Below are positions 23,788 to 36,800 of a stretch of DNA of 64,000 nt, piece after piece. Source of the DNA: Chromobotia macracanthus (lineage: Eukaryota > Chordata > Actinopteri > Cypriniformes > Botiidae); NCBI GenBank assembly GCA_036877525.1, contig JAZGTH010000087.1, positions 1,647,501 through 1,711,500 of the forward strand, in the 5' to 3' direction. Below the pieces are notes generated by a model that was not told the origin of the DNA, did not search any database, and saw only the letters and a list, made by a program, of their open reading frames with translations. Each line of letters begins with the position of its first letter. The stretch's first letter is position 1. Position numbers and translations under genes: made by a program.

Positions 23788-26700
23788 TTATGCTGTGCCG
23801 CTGGCAGAGTATGAGAACTGTGGGAAGTGGGGTCTTCTGTCACTGTCAAAAGACTCTGTATTGTCATCTGAAAATAAAAAAGAGAAATACATTAAGTCAA
23901 AACATTAAGTCATCTTTTGCATCACAACGGTGTAGATCCTTCATTCCCGGGCAAACAGACACCCCAGGTGGTCCTTGAACAGATTTTAATTTCATGAAAC
24001 AAAAACTCAGAAGGTTTTCTTCTCCACTTCCCCTTCTGCATAATTTTCCTGTACTGAAATGTTTTCTGTAAAGCTGATTTAAATCAAGGCACATTGGAAA
24101 TAAATTAATAATAATAATGAGCTTATTTCTGGTTTAGTGTTGATGATGGAGTACTTGAGCCCAGCTGATAGGTCAGTTGGGTTACACAGGACATAGATAA
24201 TGAAAAACAAGACTGAACAATGAAATTGACTCTCACTCTTTTCAACATCCAGTAACTTCCACAGACTCAGCACTAGGTGGCACCTTCAGTATTAAATAAT
24301 GAACGCATGCATGAGTTTTAGTATGCAGTATAAGACAGGGGGCAGCACCTTGGCCTGGGGGTGTGATGGTGATGGTCTGCCCTGTGAACTCCACATCAAA
24401 ATAGCGAGTGTCTGTTTCAGAGGTCACCTGGGGCTTAAATGGTGGAGCAAGCTGTGGAGACACAGACAATATCATGTTGTAGCAGTGTTCAGTTATGACC
24501 CACATTTGATCTATATTACATGACTACATGCTGTTATTACGCACCTTCTTCTCATAAACATCTTGCCACTGGATGCCTGCAAAGAACCTATGCAGCATGA
24601 TTTCTTTTGCGTCGTCTGGGCCTCCACCTAACCTGCAGAAAGACAAAGCAAGAGCACAAGAATTAACAGCAACATCAGTGTCCCCGAACAGTCCCTCACT
24701 ACCCTCAAAAACTTCTCCAGAGCCATTTGACATTAATAATCTACTAACTCAGAAAAAAATACTTCTTTAATATAATATATATATATACATATAATAAATA
24801 AATAATATAATACATTTACATGTATTAATTTGTCATACAGTTCTATCCACAGTGACTTTTGAACGAGAGAGCATTAAACATCTCAAAAGCCAACATTAAT
24901 ATTGCACGTTTGCATTTGAAATTACTGCCTCCTTAGGACACAACACTCATGTCATTGCTTTCTTCATTTTCCTTTAGATAAAAGCAACAGGTAAATAAAT
25001 AAAATTGTAAATGTCCGGAACAGTTGAGTAACAATTTATCTTAAAGATTTCACCCAAAACTCCAAATTCTGTTACTGTTTACTAGACATTAAGTTGTTAC
25101 AAACTTACATCACTTATTTCTGAAGAATATTAGAACTGACTTAAAAATGTTTAGAGGTCTCACCGCTGCTTCGGGTCCTTCTGAAGCAGGCCTGACAGCA
25201 GTGATTTCGCCTCAGGCCCGAGCGTGCGGGGGAAACGGATCTCCTCCATGAGGATCAACTCAAATAGCTTCTCATGGTCCTGGTTATAGAAAGGCAGACG
25301 TCCACACATCATCTCATACATGACCACACCCAGTCCCCACCAGTCCACTGCCCGACCATAATCGTTGTCCTCAAGAACCTGAGAAAGAACAACACTCATT
25401 TTGACCCATGAACTTTGAACTCAAACATATTAAAGGTGGCCAAAGGGGTCGGGGTTTGGCTTGTTAGCATGATCAAGTTAGATTTTGTCATCATGGATCA
25501 CGGAATGAATCAAAAGACTCACATTCTAAGTGCTTCCCAAAAAAATGAGCTTCAGTTATTCCCACAGGATTTTGTGAGACTATGATGGACCTATTCCCCT
25601 TTACGGGGGTCTAGGGACATGCTCCCCCGTACTTTGTACATTTCAAAGCTAAATGCATAAATGCAACAATCTGGTGCCCTCTGAAAGTAAAACAGTAAAT
25701 CACTGGAACTATGAGGAATTTTGTGCTCTTAAAAACACCTTTGTGCTATAGTAGTAATTTAATAATTGGTCGCATTAATAAACGCTACAAATGTTATTCA
25801 GTCAAGAGCAGCTAGTGATTCTCTCTTCATTCTTTTGTTGTTTGATTCATATTAAGTGCATATACAGCAGAAGGAATATTAGGTTACTGTCTCTTTTACG
25901 CCTGACAAATTATTCCAATGCTGTATATTGAAAAGCATTCGGTTTCTTATCCGTTTACATTCACAAAACAAAATTTACATTTAAAACTCAACAAAATTAT
26001 CATTTTTACATACACATAATTTTATGTGTATTTGTCCATTAAGTGCACTTTGCATGGTTGCACAAAAGCACCATTTGTCAAGCCTGGTTTATACTTGACG
26101 CGTCCACATTGTTGGTATGCAGCATTTGACTCAAATGCAGCTAAAATTGTGATTCCAGTTCGCGCAGGTGTGTGTGTCTGTGTGTAAAGCCCAGTATCTC
26201 TCATCACATTTTCTTACCTCTGGAGCAAGATACTCTGGCGTACCGCAGAACGTCTTCATCGTGGCTCCCTCTGTAATCCCCTCCTTACACAGGCCGAAGT
26301 CTGTGATCTTTATGTGTCCATCTTTATCCAGCATGAGGTTCTCCAGCTACCAGAGAAGAATTACATTCTTCATCACGTGACCGTGTCACAGTAAGTAGCA
26401 TCACAATTACAAAACCAGCTTTAGTCATTTAACATGAATATACCACATTTCTTTCATTTATTATTTTTCTTTCTCATCAGTCTGACCTTAAGGTCTCTGT
26501 AAACCACGTTCTTCTCAGAATGGAGATAGTCCAGCGCTGAGACGATCTCTGCACCATAAAACTTCGCTCGCTCTTCTGAAAACACTCGATCTCGAGATAA
26601 ATGGAAGAAAAGCTGCAATATAAAACTGAATATGAGTTTTGAATATCAATTTTAAATCTTCTGATTTAAAATAGCTTATATTTACTCACTACATTCCAAC

Positions 26701-29700
26701 ACTCTGTGAGTCAAAACATCGGGGATGTGGGAATTATATAAAATTGTATTTATTTGAGTGATCTAATAAACAAACATTGCTAAGCTTCACCTTTATAAGA
26801 GCTCACCTCTCCTCCATTTGCATACTCCATAACAAAACACAACCGGTCATGAGTTTGGAAAGAATACTTCAGACCCTGTAGAGAGAGATGACATTAGCTA
26901 CTGTAGCTTTTTCTATAATTTTACAAATCAAAACTGTTTTTTTCCTTTCTTACTCACTGCAGGTCTTAAACACACGTATCGGGTTGTCTCAAAATTATTT
27001 AACTTATCCACTTGTTTAAAAAAGTTGCCATTTACAGTACAGCACTTACAGTGGAAGTGTACAGGACTGACACGCCAAATTTAAAATACATAATTGTTAT
27101 TATAAGTATTTCCACAAGACTTCATACACACTAACTTGAGACTAGTGCGACAGAATCTCTCACTGATCTTGTCTGTAGAAAGTTATTCCAATCTTTCCAA
27201 ACTCTGTCGCCACGACAACATAATGCAATAAAAATAATTCACACAGTTTACATAAACTCTACCCACAGGGATTACATTGGTGACAACTTTAAGATGTATG
27301 ACTCTTCAAGTCATACATTATGTCAGAGATGCTGTCAATAAAGACGAACTGTTACTGAACCAAGAACATTCCTTGGAATTTATTAGTGTACATGACAAAC
27401 TCATATCTTGCTAAATCTAAAATGTTTCAACTGGGATTAAATCAGTTTACTGTTAAGAAAGGATGTTTGGAATTTTGCAGAACCCGGTTTTCAGTAAGTG
27501 TGTGGGCCACCTCATCCTACAAACAAATAAATAAAAAGAGTATTACACACAGATTATGTGATTTCTAAAAACATTGGACTAATACTTTAAAACACGTGAA
27601 ACAAAGATTTAAACACAAAGCAGAAGATAAAGAACCTACTTTTGCTACTATCACCTCCTTCTTGAGGATTTTCATGGCGTAGTATTTTCCTGTGGCTTTC
27701 TCCTTCACCAGTATGACCTTTCCAAATGTGCCTTTGCCCAAGAGTTTGAGGTATTCAAAGTCATGCATTGTCTACACAGCAGAAAAACAAGTCTTTGAGA
27801 AATGTATCACATAATATCTTATCAAAACCTTCTCCAGACAAAGGTCTGAATTCAACCATCTGATGGATCCTAAAAGTTATCAAAAAACATTTTATGAAAT
27901 CTTTACATGGATATTAATCCACTCCTGAGGAAACCTTTTAAAAACATTAACAGTCTGTGGAGGCACAAAACTGAAGAGATTCGCTCCTATAAACTGAGTG
28001 TTGACTGTTGTCTTACCACTTTGAGTCGAGGTTTGGACAGGTACATTTCCATGTCCATGGGGTCGGGTGAGGAGTCCATTCTCTCTTCCTCCTGCTTCTG
28101 TAGACTATCTGCCACGGTCTGGATGGCCTTCGTCCATTCCTCTCTACAGAAAACATGGATAAAAAAACTATTACAACCATGAATTTCACTTTTATATTTA
28201 AGCTTTGTAATGCACTCAGATATTCCCAATATAGTGGTCTCCGAGTGACATTCACTATAAAGTAACAAAATGCATTTACATTTGTGTGCCGGGCTTGGAA
28301 TAAGCCACGTGAAATTACACAGCCATACTGTATTACAATTCCTAAGAGAACTACTGTATATTATATAAAGGCCAAACTAAAATCATAATCATAGTGGGCT
28401 ATAAACATAACTTTTTTGGTTAAAAATGAACAAAAATCTGTTATTGGGCAAGGACATAACAGTTCAGTGTTCAGTGACTCCTTACCTGACCCTGATTCAC
28501 AACTGTACATTTATAATAATAATTTATAATTTGAGGTGTAGGTTTTAATTTCATGGGAAATGTCAGTTTCCCATGAAATTAAAGTGTCATATAAATAAAC
28601 AGAAAGAAGACGACTCGGCTACTATATCGTGTGTGGGTGCTAAGGATTTTGGGGCATTTGTAATTTAAACATGTCATCCACGTAAAGAAAATAACTGAGT
28701 AACTTGCAATTTTCTGTTTCAAACAGAGATGGCAATGGAGTTACAGATTGCAGCTTTAAGGTTAACTTGTTAACACTAGTGGATATGAAACTGGACTGAT
28801 AATGTGAGACATTACAGATTTTTTACTTGACCAACCTTTCCTCTGGGGTCTCAACGTGAAAGGTGCGTTCAATAACAGTAGTCCACTGCAGGCACCGAAT
28901 GATAAAGGTGTTTGGCTTCGGCCTCTCTGTCTTCATCAGCTGACATTCTGGGAGAACAGAGGGTGAAAACAGTGTGTGTTTTAGCTAAAGGGGTGATTAG
29001 AAAAAGGTGCAAAAGATTGAAAGGGCAGAAGGAGAATTTTTACCACCTCTAAATTCTTTCCTGCAAAGTGGCTGAAAACAAAATGGCTACTTACGGGCCA
29101 CTGAGAAGTTATTGAGTGGAGTTTCCAGCTGGTCAACATCTTGCGGTCGCTCTTTGTACCCAATAAATGTTCCGTCACTCTTAAGCAAGAAATATCTCGG
29201 CCTCCATGTTTTTATGTATTCTCCTAAAAATCCAGAAAAAGCCATTAGCTCAACAGAACCTCTTTATCTATCCAAAAACTACCAAACCTAACGTGAAAAC
29301 AATGACATATAATATATGTAACGTGTGCTATTTTTAAAATAATAAAATACAAAATAATGTAATATTTTTATAAAGATGACGGAATGGGTAGCGTAAATAT
29401 CAAATAATCCAAGGAAAAGCTCAGAATTGTAGGGTTATGAAAACAAAGATAAACAAATCACTCCAAGCTGAACTGAACCTTTTTATAAACCAACTAGAAA
29501 GAACCAGAAAACTAAAAAAAAGTTCAATTTCATGAACAGTTATAAGTTTGTAATTCTGATTTTGAATGAATGAAATTCAGTATTTCATTCTGAAATATTT
29601 ATTTATCATTGCTGTCGTGGCTGTGAGCTTGTGATGAGAGAAGCCCATTAAGATTCTCAATTTTAGAGACCCTCATATGTATTACAGGTTGAGGCAAAAG

Positions 29701-32700
29701 TTTTCAATCAGGAAACGGGTTTCATTTCAGTCAAGTGGTTCTCTATTCTTACTCAGATGATGATAAACTGACACTTGGGCAGTCAACATCAATGAACAGC
29801 ACTCACATTCTGGTAAACCACACAATTCAGAACTATCACAGGCTGTTCTTCTTTAAACCACATGAGCTGTGGCTCCACACCTACGACTGGTCCATTTCTT
29901 CTCACTGGGGAATTTTAAAGTAAGTGGTGAAGGGGCATCCCTGAGCGCTGACAGAGACGAGTGAGAACTCTGATCATGCTCTGCCTTTATTTGATCCGTT
30001 TATCTACGGCCATCACAACAAACAGGAAACTGCTGTTCAGTTCTGAACAACTCACTCCAGATAAGCTTCACATAAACTCAAGCAAAGAGGAACACCATCA
30101 TCAAATAAGAGCAAGTGTCTGACAAATGTGAGAGTACGTTACTAATCAGCCTCTGACACACTGCCAATGCAAGGACTCCCACGCAGAAATGCACAGGATT
30201 ACTCAAAAACAAAAGAACAGCGCAGGGTCATGATGTTGTTTGGGGTTTTCTTGGTTGTATTGTCATTTTTTTCTATATTTCAATGTAGCCACATTAGTGG
30301 GACTTCTGGTAACCGACAGTCGGATTCTTGAAAACAGGAAGTGACACTGAAGATAGCGCAGCCACACGAGCAGTTTTAAAATGAGCTACTGTTATTGCTG
30401 ACTCATATCTGGACTGATATACACATTTAAACACAAGCACAGACCAATAATACACCTCCGTCCAGTCAGTGTCTGTCAATATCAGAAGTTAATCTTTTTA
30501 TTGACAGGCAATATTTGCCCCTGGAACTGATTTTCAGGTCATTTTTAATTTTGTCAGACCATATCTCCTCCAAGCATAAAGACACACATTGGCATGTTTT
30601 TATATCACAAAAGTAAATTGAATTGGTTAACTTAAACTAATTCTCAGGCTGGTAAAATGCAATCCATATCAAATACAAAAGAACAGTAGCTGTAAATAAA
30701 GCACACATGATATCACAATACAAGTAAATGAAAATAAATAAAAATAACACAATATAAGCTCCACTGAATACATTTGCAATAGCTCGCTGAGTTCTATGAA
30801 TGAAAACGTTCAGTCAAGTGGAATTTAAATGCAACTTTCAAAACAAAAATACATTTTGTGTTATTTTTGTTCAACAATTTGAACAAGTTACATGATTTCT
30901 GCAGATTGAGTAAACATATGTATTGTCATTTGAGCTGTTTGGTCAGTCCCACCTTCTGCATTAAACCTCGGAATTGTTACTCCTAAATAACACAGCATTT
31001 TTCCACAGAACAATGTTATTATTAAAATGTGAAAGCTTTTCCACACAGAAATGTGGTATATCTGGTTGTCAAATGCAGTTCTAAATTCTTTTTAAAATCT
31101 CTTAATAAACGTACAAATAAAAAAAAAGAACCAACACGTTCATATTTATAGAAGAGACCAATAAGGTACTAAAGTGTTTTTTTATCTGTTTGCTCAGGAC
31201 TTCCAAGGGTGCCCCCTCAAAAAACACGTTCATGACACACCTCATAGGTGCATAATGTTATATGTCACCAGGTTAAAAAAAACCCAGAGGAATTCATTAC
31301 AGGGACATTTTCTGCCACCACATTTTATATCTGGGGCATTTTTGTTTGCACTTTTGCCCTGAGCTCTGATTAATTTAGTACCCAATGTTTGTGCAGAGGC
31401 ACGTCATCTTAGTTAGGAGCGACATGAGGGTGGGAACAAATCTGAGGTTTAAAGCAAATGATCTACAGAAGATTAGACTGATCAAATGTAAACATGTGAA
31501 AGGAATTTCTGTTCCTGTAGCTCAACTGGTAGAACGTTATGTTAGCACCGCAAAAGGTTGTGGGTTTAATTCCCAGGGAACACACGTACTGATCAAATGT
31601 ATAGCTTGATTACCCTGTAAGTCGCTTTGGATAAAATCTGCCAGATGCATAAATGCAGAAAATCCTGGTCCTAATACTTCCAGCATAGTGAGGTTTTATT
31701 TTCCTACATTGGTTTAACACTGAAATATTCAGGTTATAAATATATCACAAAGTTGTGCCAGGTAAACAAGGATCTGAGTTTATAAGACAAAAGAAATGTC
31801 TAAGATCTTGATCTTTTCAGCGTCTAATTGCACGTCGGTTTTTGGTTTTTAGAAAAGGTTCTTATTATGTAATTATGTAAGCCGTTAGGGGAACTCCAAA
31901 ATACTTTCAACAGATAACAGATAAGAGTCAGCAATGCTTCATTCATCAGGTAAAAATAAAGTTCAGCCTCAACCACAGAGGTTTGACATTTGATCTAAGC
32001 AGCTTGTTGTGACAAACAAATAGGCTCGCTCATCTTTGCAAGTAAACATAATCAACAAGTTTTTGTGTGAAAACTGCACTCAGTGACTTCCTTGCATTGA
32101 AGGACCTCAATCAAGTTCATAGACAGATGAGCAGACAAAGTGAGTATTCACTCTGTCATGTTGTAAAGTCAACAGTTAGGTAAACATCTTTGACCCACAC
32201 TAACCCAGCTAAAAGAATGAGCAAAATAGAGTGAAATGCTTTAAAAAACACAAACAGATTCAAAAAAACAGATTCAAAAATTATTCAATACGGCACCCTG
32301 CATGACCCCATGGCCAAATACGGGAAAAATAACTCCACAAATCTCTTGTGGGCAAAACAAGCCTGCCGCCACACTAAGCAGCATAAATCCAGGCAATGCC
32401 GAGCTGCTTTTCATCTGGGCCCAGAGTGCCATTACGGGTTGTGTCTGTCTGCATAGCTGAACTAGAATGACCTTGCCTACAGAAGCACACAGCCCTGCAC
32501 TGTCCGGCAGTCTGTGCCTCACAGACCCAGGCAAACTGTGACTGGTAAACACCCGGAGTGCCTCAGGGCTCGATGTTTAGCCCTTATACTGTTTTCTGCC
32601 TGCCACACCCTCAGGCTTTATTCTGAATGCTGTTGCATCTGCCTCTTTAGCCTGACGACTCCGATGCTCGGTGGTTTGCAATGACAGACGTGTTTCAAAA

Positions 32701-32980
32701 TTTCCGAGCTTTGAGGAGTACGGCACGGTAGCAACCTCTCACTGACACTAACACTGTCAGTTCAATTCATTCTCAATTAATTCTCCCATGAGTCTTCATA
32801 GGGACCATTAACACCTAACTTAACTAGCAACATGATCTAATGGTAATAATGAAACAGAATATATTGGCTAGGTTTCTTTTTTTCAAAGAAAGTTTGGCAT
32901 CATAAGTGATCGAAACCCTCAACAGAAGCTTTACCTCGCTTATGCAGCCATCCCTCCTTCACTATGATAACTTCACTCAT
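23788..32980 (-). CDS. akt1: RAC-alpha serine/threonine kinase Akt1 (complete coding region, 13 exons, 473 aa)
   Basis: Exons (minus): 32980-32935, 29223-29095, 28947-28836, 28143-28017, 27771-27640, 27516-27451, 26875-26807, 26612-26487, 26346-26218, 25378-25164, 24632-24545, 24451-24349, 23867-23788; total 1422 bases, phases consistent. PH domain (residues about 5-108): MSEVIIVKEGWLHKRG, YIKTWRPRYFLLKSDG, TFIIRCLQWTTVIERTFHV. Kinase domain: LLGKGTFGKVILV P-loop, YYAMKILKK with the ATP-site Lys, VVYRDLK catalytic loop, ITDFGLCKEG. The activation-loop Thr (T308 in human) is in MKTFCGTPEY, codon 26253-26251. Turn motif ITITPP. The hydrophobic-motif Ser (S473) is in FPQFSYSASGTA, codon 23814-23812. 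The terminal GTA and the linkage to cep170b identify AKT1, not AKT2/3. Acts downstream of PI3K at the membrane. The PH-kinase linker is seven residues shorter than in human. Confidence 0.97.
25379..26217. other. akt1: akt1 intron of about 0.8 kb with possible transposon debris
   Basis: Non-coding. The stretch 25555-25780 and the phrase GGTTTATACTTGACGCGTCC near 26086 resemble dispersed fish repeats I cannot name. No ORF of interest. Confidence 0.3.
26876..27450. other. akt1: akt1 intron
   Basis: About 575 bases between the exons encoding HPFLT and LKYSFQTHD. No feature recognised. Confidence 0.5.
28144..28835. other. akt1: akt1 intron
   Basis: About 690 bases between the linker exon and the second PH-domain exon. 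It contains a perfect 17-bp hairpin, listed separately; otherwise nothing recognised. Confidence 0.5.
28544..28583. repeat. Perfect 17-bp inverted repeat (hairpin), 6-base loop
   Basis: TTTAATTTCATGGGAAA (28544-28560), loop TGTCAG (28561-28566), then the exact complement TTTCCCATGAAATTAAA (28567-28583). It lies in an akt1 intron. The stem is too short for a typical pre-miRNA. Confidence 0.85.
29224..32934. other. akt1: akt1 intron 1 of the coding region (3.7 kb)
   Basis: Separates the start-codon exon from the next PH-domain exon. It contains a tRNA-derived SINE at 31511-31660. The block 32280-32720 is less AT-rich than its surroundings but has no recognisable coding content. Short ORFs are spurious. 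Confidence 0.6.
31511..31660 (+). mobile_element. tRNA-derived SINE
   Basis: A pol III A box (TAGCTCAACTGG, from about 31518) and a B box-like stretch (GGTTGTGGGTTTAATTCCC, from about 31556) mark the tRNA-like head. The tail has GTAAGTCGCTTTGGATAAAA (about 31618) and CAGATGCATAAATGCA, which is common in cyprinid and other fish SINEs. It is somewhat diverged, so an old insertion. The exact family is not assigned. Confidence 0.8.
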
Positions 32981-33083
32981 TGTAGCTGGAGAGAAATCAC
33001 TCTCGTCCCTTTCACTCGAACCTGGAGCAGAAGGTGGAAACTGGTTGATGTTTTCAGTCTGGACATTCAGCAGGACAGATGGT
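32981..33083 (-). other. akt1: akt1 5' UTR, start-codon exon
   Basis: Upstream of the ATG at 32980-32978 the minus strand reads back to a good splice acceptor, TTTCCTACAG, ending at 33084. So the start-codon exon probably carries about 103 bases of 5' UTR and a non-coding exon lies to the right. Confidence 0.6.
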
Positions 33084-33927
33084 CTGTAGGAAATAGAAAA
33101 CATAGTTCTAGAAAACAGACAAACAAAAAAAATCCAAAACATGGGCACAAAATATAAATGTCATTTGTGTGGGTCGGACTGAGAAACACATCTTTAAATG
33201 CTTCACAAGCATCATCTGTTGTTATTAAACATCTGCCTGAAGTGGACAATGTGAGCAAGACCCTCATTACAGGCAGGGGAGGTGACATTTACTAGAAACA
33301 TTGTTTGTCATGCTGGTAAAGTCTCTTCACATTCTCATAATCACCAAGTAAAGTGGTCAAAATATATTTATATAAATATATCTCTTCTGTGGAAGGTTCA
33401 GGACCATAAAACGTTCATCCATTCATTGCATTCAGTCCAAATGTTCAATCCTGTCAAATGTTAGGGGGCGAAACTTATGCTTTCAAAGCTAGGCTGCTAT
33501 CGCTAGCCTCTACGAAATTCCTACCCTACCTTTAACAGGACACTGTGAAACAGTCCAGTGAGGGAAAAGTAGAAACAATGGAAACACAGGGCAGAAACAT
33601 TACAAACAAACAACAGGCCCTCACTTGTGTGGAAAACATAGGTCTATCACAGCACTAGCACAGCAGTTGAGGGGTAGACGGCACTCTGAACAGCAATTTT
33701 TTGATTTAGACAGTGAGCAGAAAGTTACCAATGCTCTGCACCCTCTTACAGACTCCCATTAGGGCACTGCAGGTACCCACTCAGGAAATGTAGGTACTGT
33801 ACTATGTACACACATGAATGAATATGAATACTATGTATGAATGTACTCAACACACAGCGGGTTTCCTGTGATTACAAAGCGGTCTTAAATACAATATATA
33901 AATACAATACAAGACAATCAACATAAT

Positions 33928-34140
33928 TGGTTGGACACACCTACTTAACCTTTATTGAATCTGTTTTTCACAATTTATTTCAATGTAGTCTTTGAAACCA
34001 CGAAATAACACAAATAGTGAGAATACGTGTATGTACTGAACATTTCAGCTTTTTGAACACTGCTACCCTTTGCCTAGATTACAGCTCTGCTCACTCTAGA
34101 CAGTTTCTCAGCCAACAAGAGATGCTTCCTGGTCTACCTT
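33928..34140 (-). mobile_element. Tc1/mariner transposon relic (3' end)
   Basis: TTGGTTGGACACACCTACTT at 33929-33948 is, inverted, the typical AAGTAGGTGTGTCCAAC-type end of a fish Tc1-like element. Further in, the minus strand reads a decayed version of the last transposase codons (around 34050-34140: leucine/valine-rich helix, then AAAGG-rich stretch) with stops and indels. The rest of the element is missing. It is non-functional. Confidence 0.65.
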
Positions 34141-34735
34141 TAAAACAGTATAATCTACACAAGAGCAATTCAAATGTTTACGTATAAGACTTGAAATTAA
34201 AAGGCTTTTAATTTGAAATAAATTTAGTTCAGAATGTAGATTATGTATGTTGAGTTTATTAATGGGTGAAATGATCTGCTCAGCTACCTGTAGTTCTTCA
34301 TAGAGCAGCTGATATTTAAATTAAACACTTGTATGCGTTGTGGAATAGCTGATTGTGATTGGTCAATTACAATAGTCTGCTTTATCAATACTGTTGTATA
34401 GTGACAGATAAACTGTGTAAGTGGCAGTTGTCCCACACAGTTATTTTCTTACACCAAGGGAGAGTCTAAAGGCTCTTTATTAACAGTAACAAATTAAAAA
34501 ACTCAAATCAATGTGTCATGTCATTTTATTTATTTGTCACTTTGCAATAAAGAGCAGCTAACAGTACATTATCTTTTACTCAGTCCAGCTAACATCATAA
34601 TGTTTCTTCCGCTCATCTTTACAAGAAGAGTTGGTTATGTTAGGTGTTAGATTGCGTTTTCTTCCCCTCTGATTTCTGATTACATCAAAGTACAAGATTT
34701 TTTTTGGTTATAATTTGTACTCTTCTTGTTGAAAA

Positions 34736-34880
34736 CACCAGCATGAATTTCCATGCTGGTCTATGCTGGTTAGTGATAGTTTGATGCTGTTTTAGCTGGT
34801 GAACCACCATAGCCGTCCAGTTCATCAGCAAAACTCAGCTGCTGAGACCGGAGGACCAGTGTGGTCTACCTGGTTAAAGG
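34736..34880. repeat. Dispersed fish repeat with GCTGGT motifs
   Basis: Multiple ATGCTGGT, AGCTGGT and CCAGCAT motifs over about 145 bases (for example CATGCTGGTCTATGCTGGTT). Such clusters are common in cyprinid introns as short MITE-like or tandem elements. The boundaries are approximate. Confidence 0.5.
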
Positions 34881-36499
34881 TTTAGCTCCTCAAAAAAAGA
34901 AAAATCCTGTCATCTTTTACTTAACCTCATCTCATGAACAAAAAAGGTCATTTAATGGATGTCTGGTTCAAATGTCTGGCAGAAACTAAGTGTGCTCTTC
35001 TTTCTGAGCATTTTACACTCAAAATGGTTTAGAAGCAAAGCCAATTTGTAACCAATGTCACAGTAAAATAGTGGTGGTTGCTATGACACCTCACAATGTT
35101 ACTTCCATTGTTTATGCTGAAGAAAACAATCATTCACAACGTCACACATATCACCATGTCATATCACCAAAACCAACTGTGATACTTGGAAATTGATGAG
35201 CAACCCCCATGTACTTATTTGTCAAAACTCCTGGGTACTTCATGGGGCTTAATACATTTGAACTGAATCCCCCAAATGAATCTGTATGCAATTATTTTCT
35301 TTTTGTTATGAAGAAGCAAGCACGTCACATGAGTTTTGTACAACATGAGAGCAAATGATGACAGAATTGTTAATTTTGTGTGAACCGTCCCTTTAAATTA
35401 AGTTCTATATACAAGTATGGGTGGAGCCTGATCATTTAGTCCTGTCAATCATGCCACTATAAGCAGCCACTTCCCATCCTCCAGTGACCATTTGTTCAGC
35501 CTCCCACCTGCACCCCATCTCCACCTGTCCAACTTTGCAATCTAGGCCTACAGTATTTTATTTTGTAGTCTGGGTTTGGTATGGAGAAACAAACTCAAGT
35601 CGAGGCAAATTGGTTTATTTTTACCTAGGGCTGTAGGTATAAAGGGCAACCAAACTTGTGAAGCTAGTTAAGAAGCCTGGCAGGAACATCAGCACACCAT
35701 CATCACACACAACACAACAAATGCTAGTTTTTCCTAATAGGATTCATAAATATTTTGACTACATTTTGCATTGCAGTTGTGCTTGAACAGCACCTCACTG
35801 ATAAGGAAAACGCTCTGACTGTAATTTCTGAGGTCTGTCCGTAGAAACCTGCGCCCTTGATGCACCCCACAGCTATGTAGCCTCTGGCTGCTTGGAATGT
35901 GGTGGGAAAGAACAGAGTCTTCCCTGCCTCAGAACCGTCTGGAACAACAACCTTGTGTGACCCTCCCTTCCCCCTGCCTCCTGCCCCAAACTTCAGCTCC
36001 TCTGAAATGCAGGTATTCCTCCGACACAGAACGCATACGCGTGTACATGAAGCAAATCATCACCAAGACTGCGATGCCAACACGTGGGCAAAGCACAGGC
36101 TGCGAGCCAAACAAATGCTAGCTGACATGCAATCGCATCATCTATGAGAACACACTCTGTAAAGACACACTGAAGAACCACTTGCTCACAACGATGCCAA
36201 GCAAATATCAAGAGCACACAGACCTACAACCCTCAGGCCCAACTACCTCCTGTCTCGCTCTCTCTGTCAGTCTGCACACACACACACACACGTTTAATTA
36301 TCTAAATAGAGACATCCCATTGACTGACTATTGTTGAATTTCTGTATTTTTACAATTTAAAAAAAATCTTTTATAGCGTTTTTTACAAATGGGGTTGTTT
36401 CAAAAGGAGGTTTTGCTCACATTTTGTCAGCTTTTGCTGACTTTTGGGTACAACTTTGTCCACAATACATAGTTAACACACACACCAGGGAACTCTCAC

Positions 36500-36800
36500 T
36501 GTCAGCCTCTGGTCCTGCCACTGCAGCTTGTCTCAGAGCTCGGCCCCTCCCAAAAGCCGCCACGCTGCGGGAGAAAAAAGAGAGAGTAAAAAAGTGGGCG
36601 AGCCGCCAAGCCTGTACTCACTGCAGCACTCCATATGAACTCAATGGCCTCACGGAGGGTCACGTGGCACGAATGAAGCGAGAGAGTGAGAGAAAGGGGC
36701 CCCTGGGGGGGGCCACTGAGGCCACCCGCCTCATTCAGCATTTTCTGCCCATGCTCGTGGCTTCAAGAGAGGAAGAGTGTGAGGAAAAAGCAGCAGTCAC
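36500..36800 (-). promoter_or_regulatory. GC-rich island, candidate alternative akt1 first exon
   Basis: A GC-rich island within AT-rich DNA. On the minus strand a donor-like GCTGCA/GTGAGTAC occurs near 36620. A CACGTG E-box is at about 36661. This could be a non-coding first exon, but nothing proves transcription. Confidence 0.25.

Noticed and set aside
31511..31580. Functional tRNA gene
   Set aside because: A and B boxes are present but the cloverleaf is degraded and a SINE tail follows; it is a tRNA-derived SINE.
23788..32980. Kinase gene as akt3 (neighbour of CEP170 in human 1q43-q44)
   Set aside because: The C-terminus ends in SASGTA as in AKT1, the partner gene has CEP170B signatures, and the AKT1-CEP170B linkage matches human 14q32.
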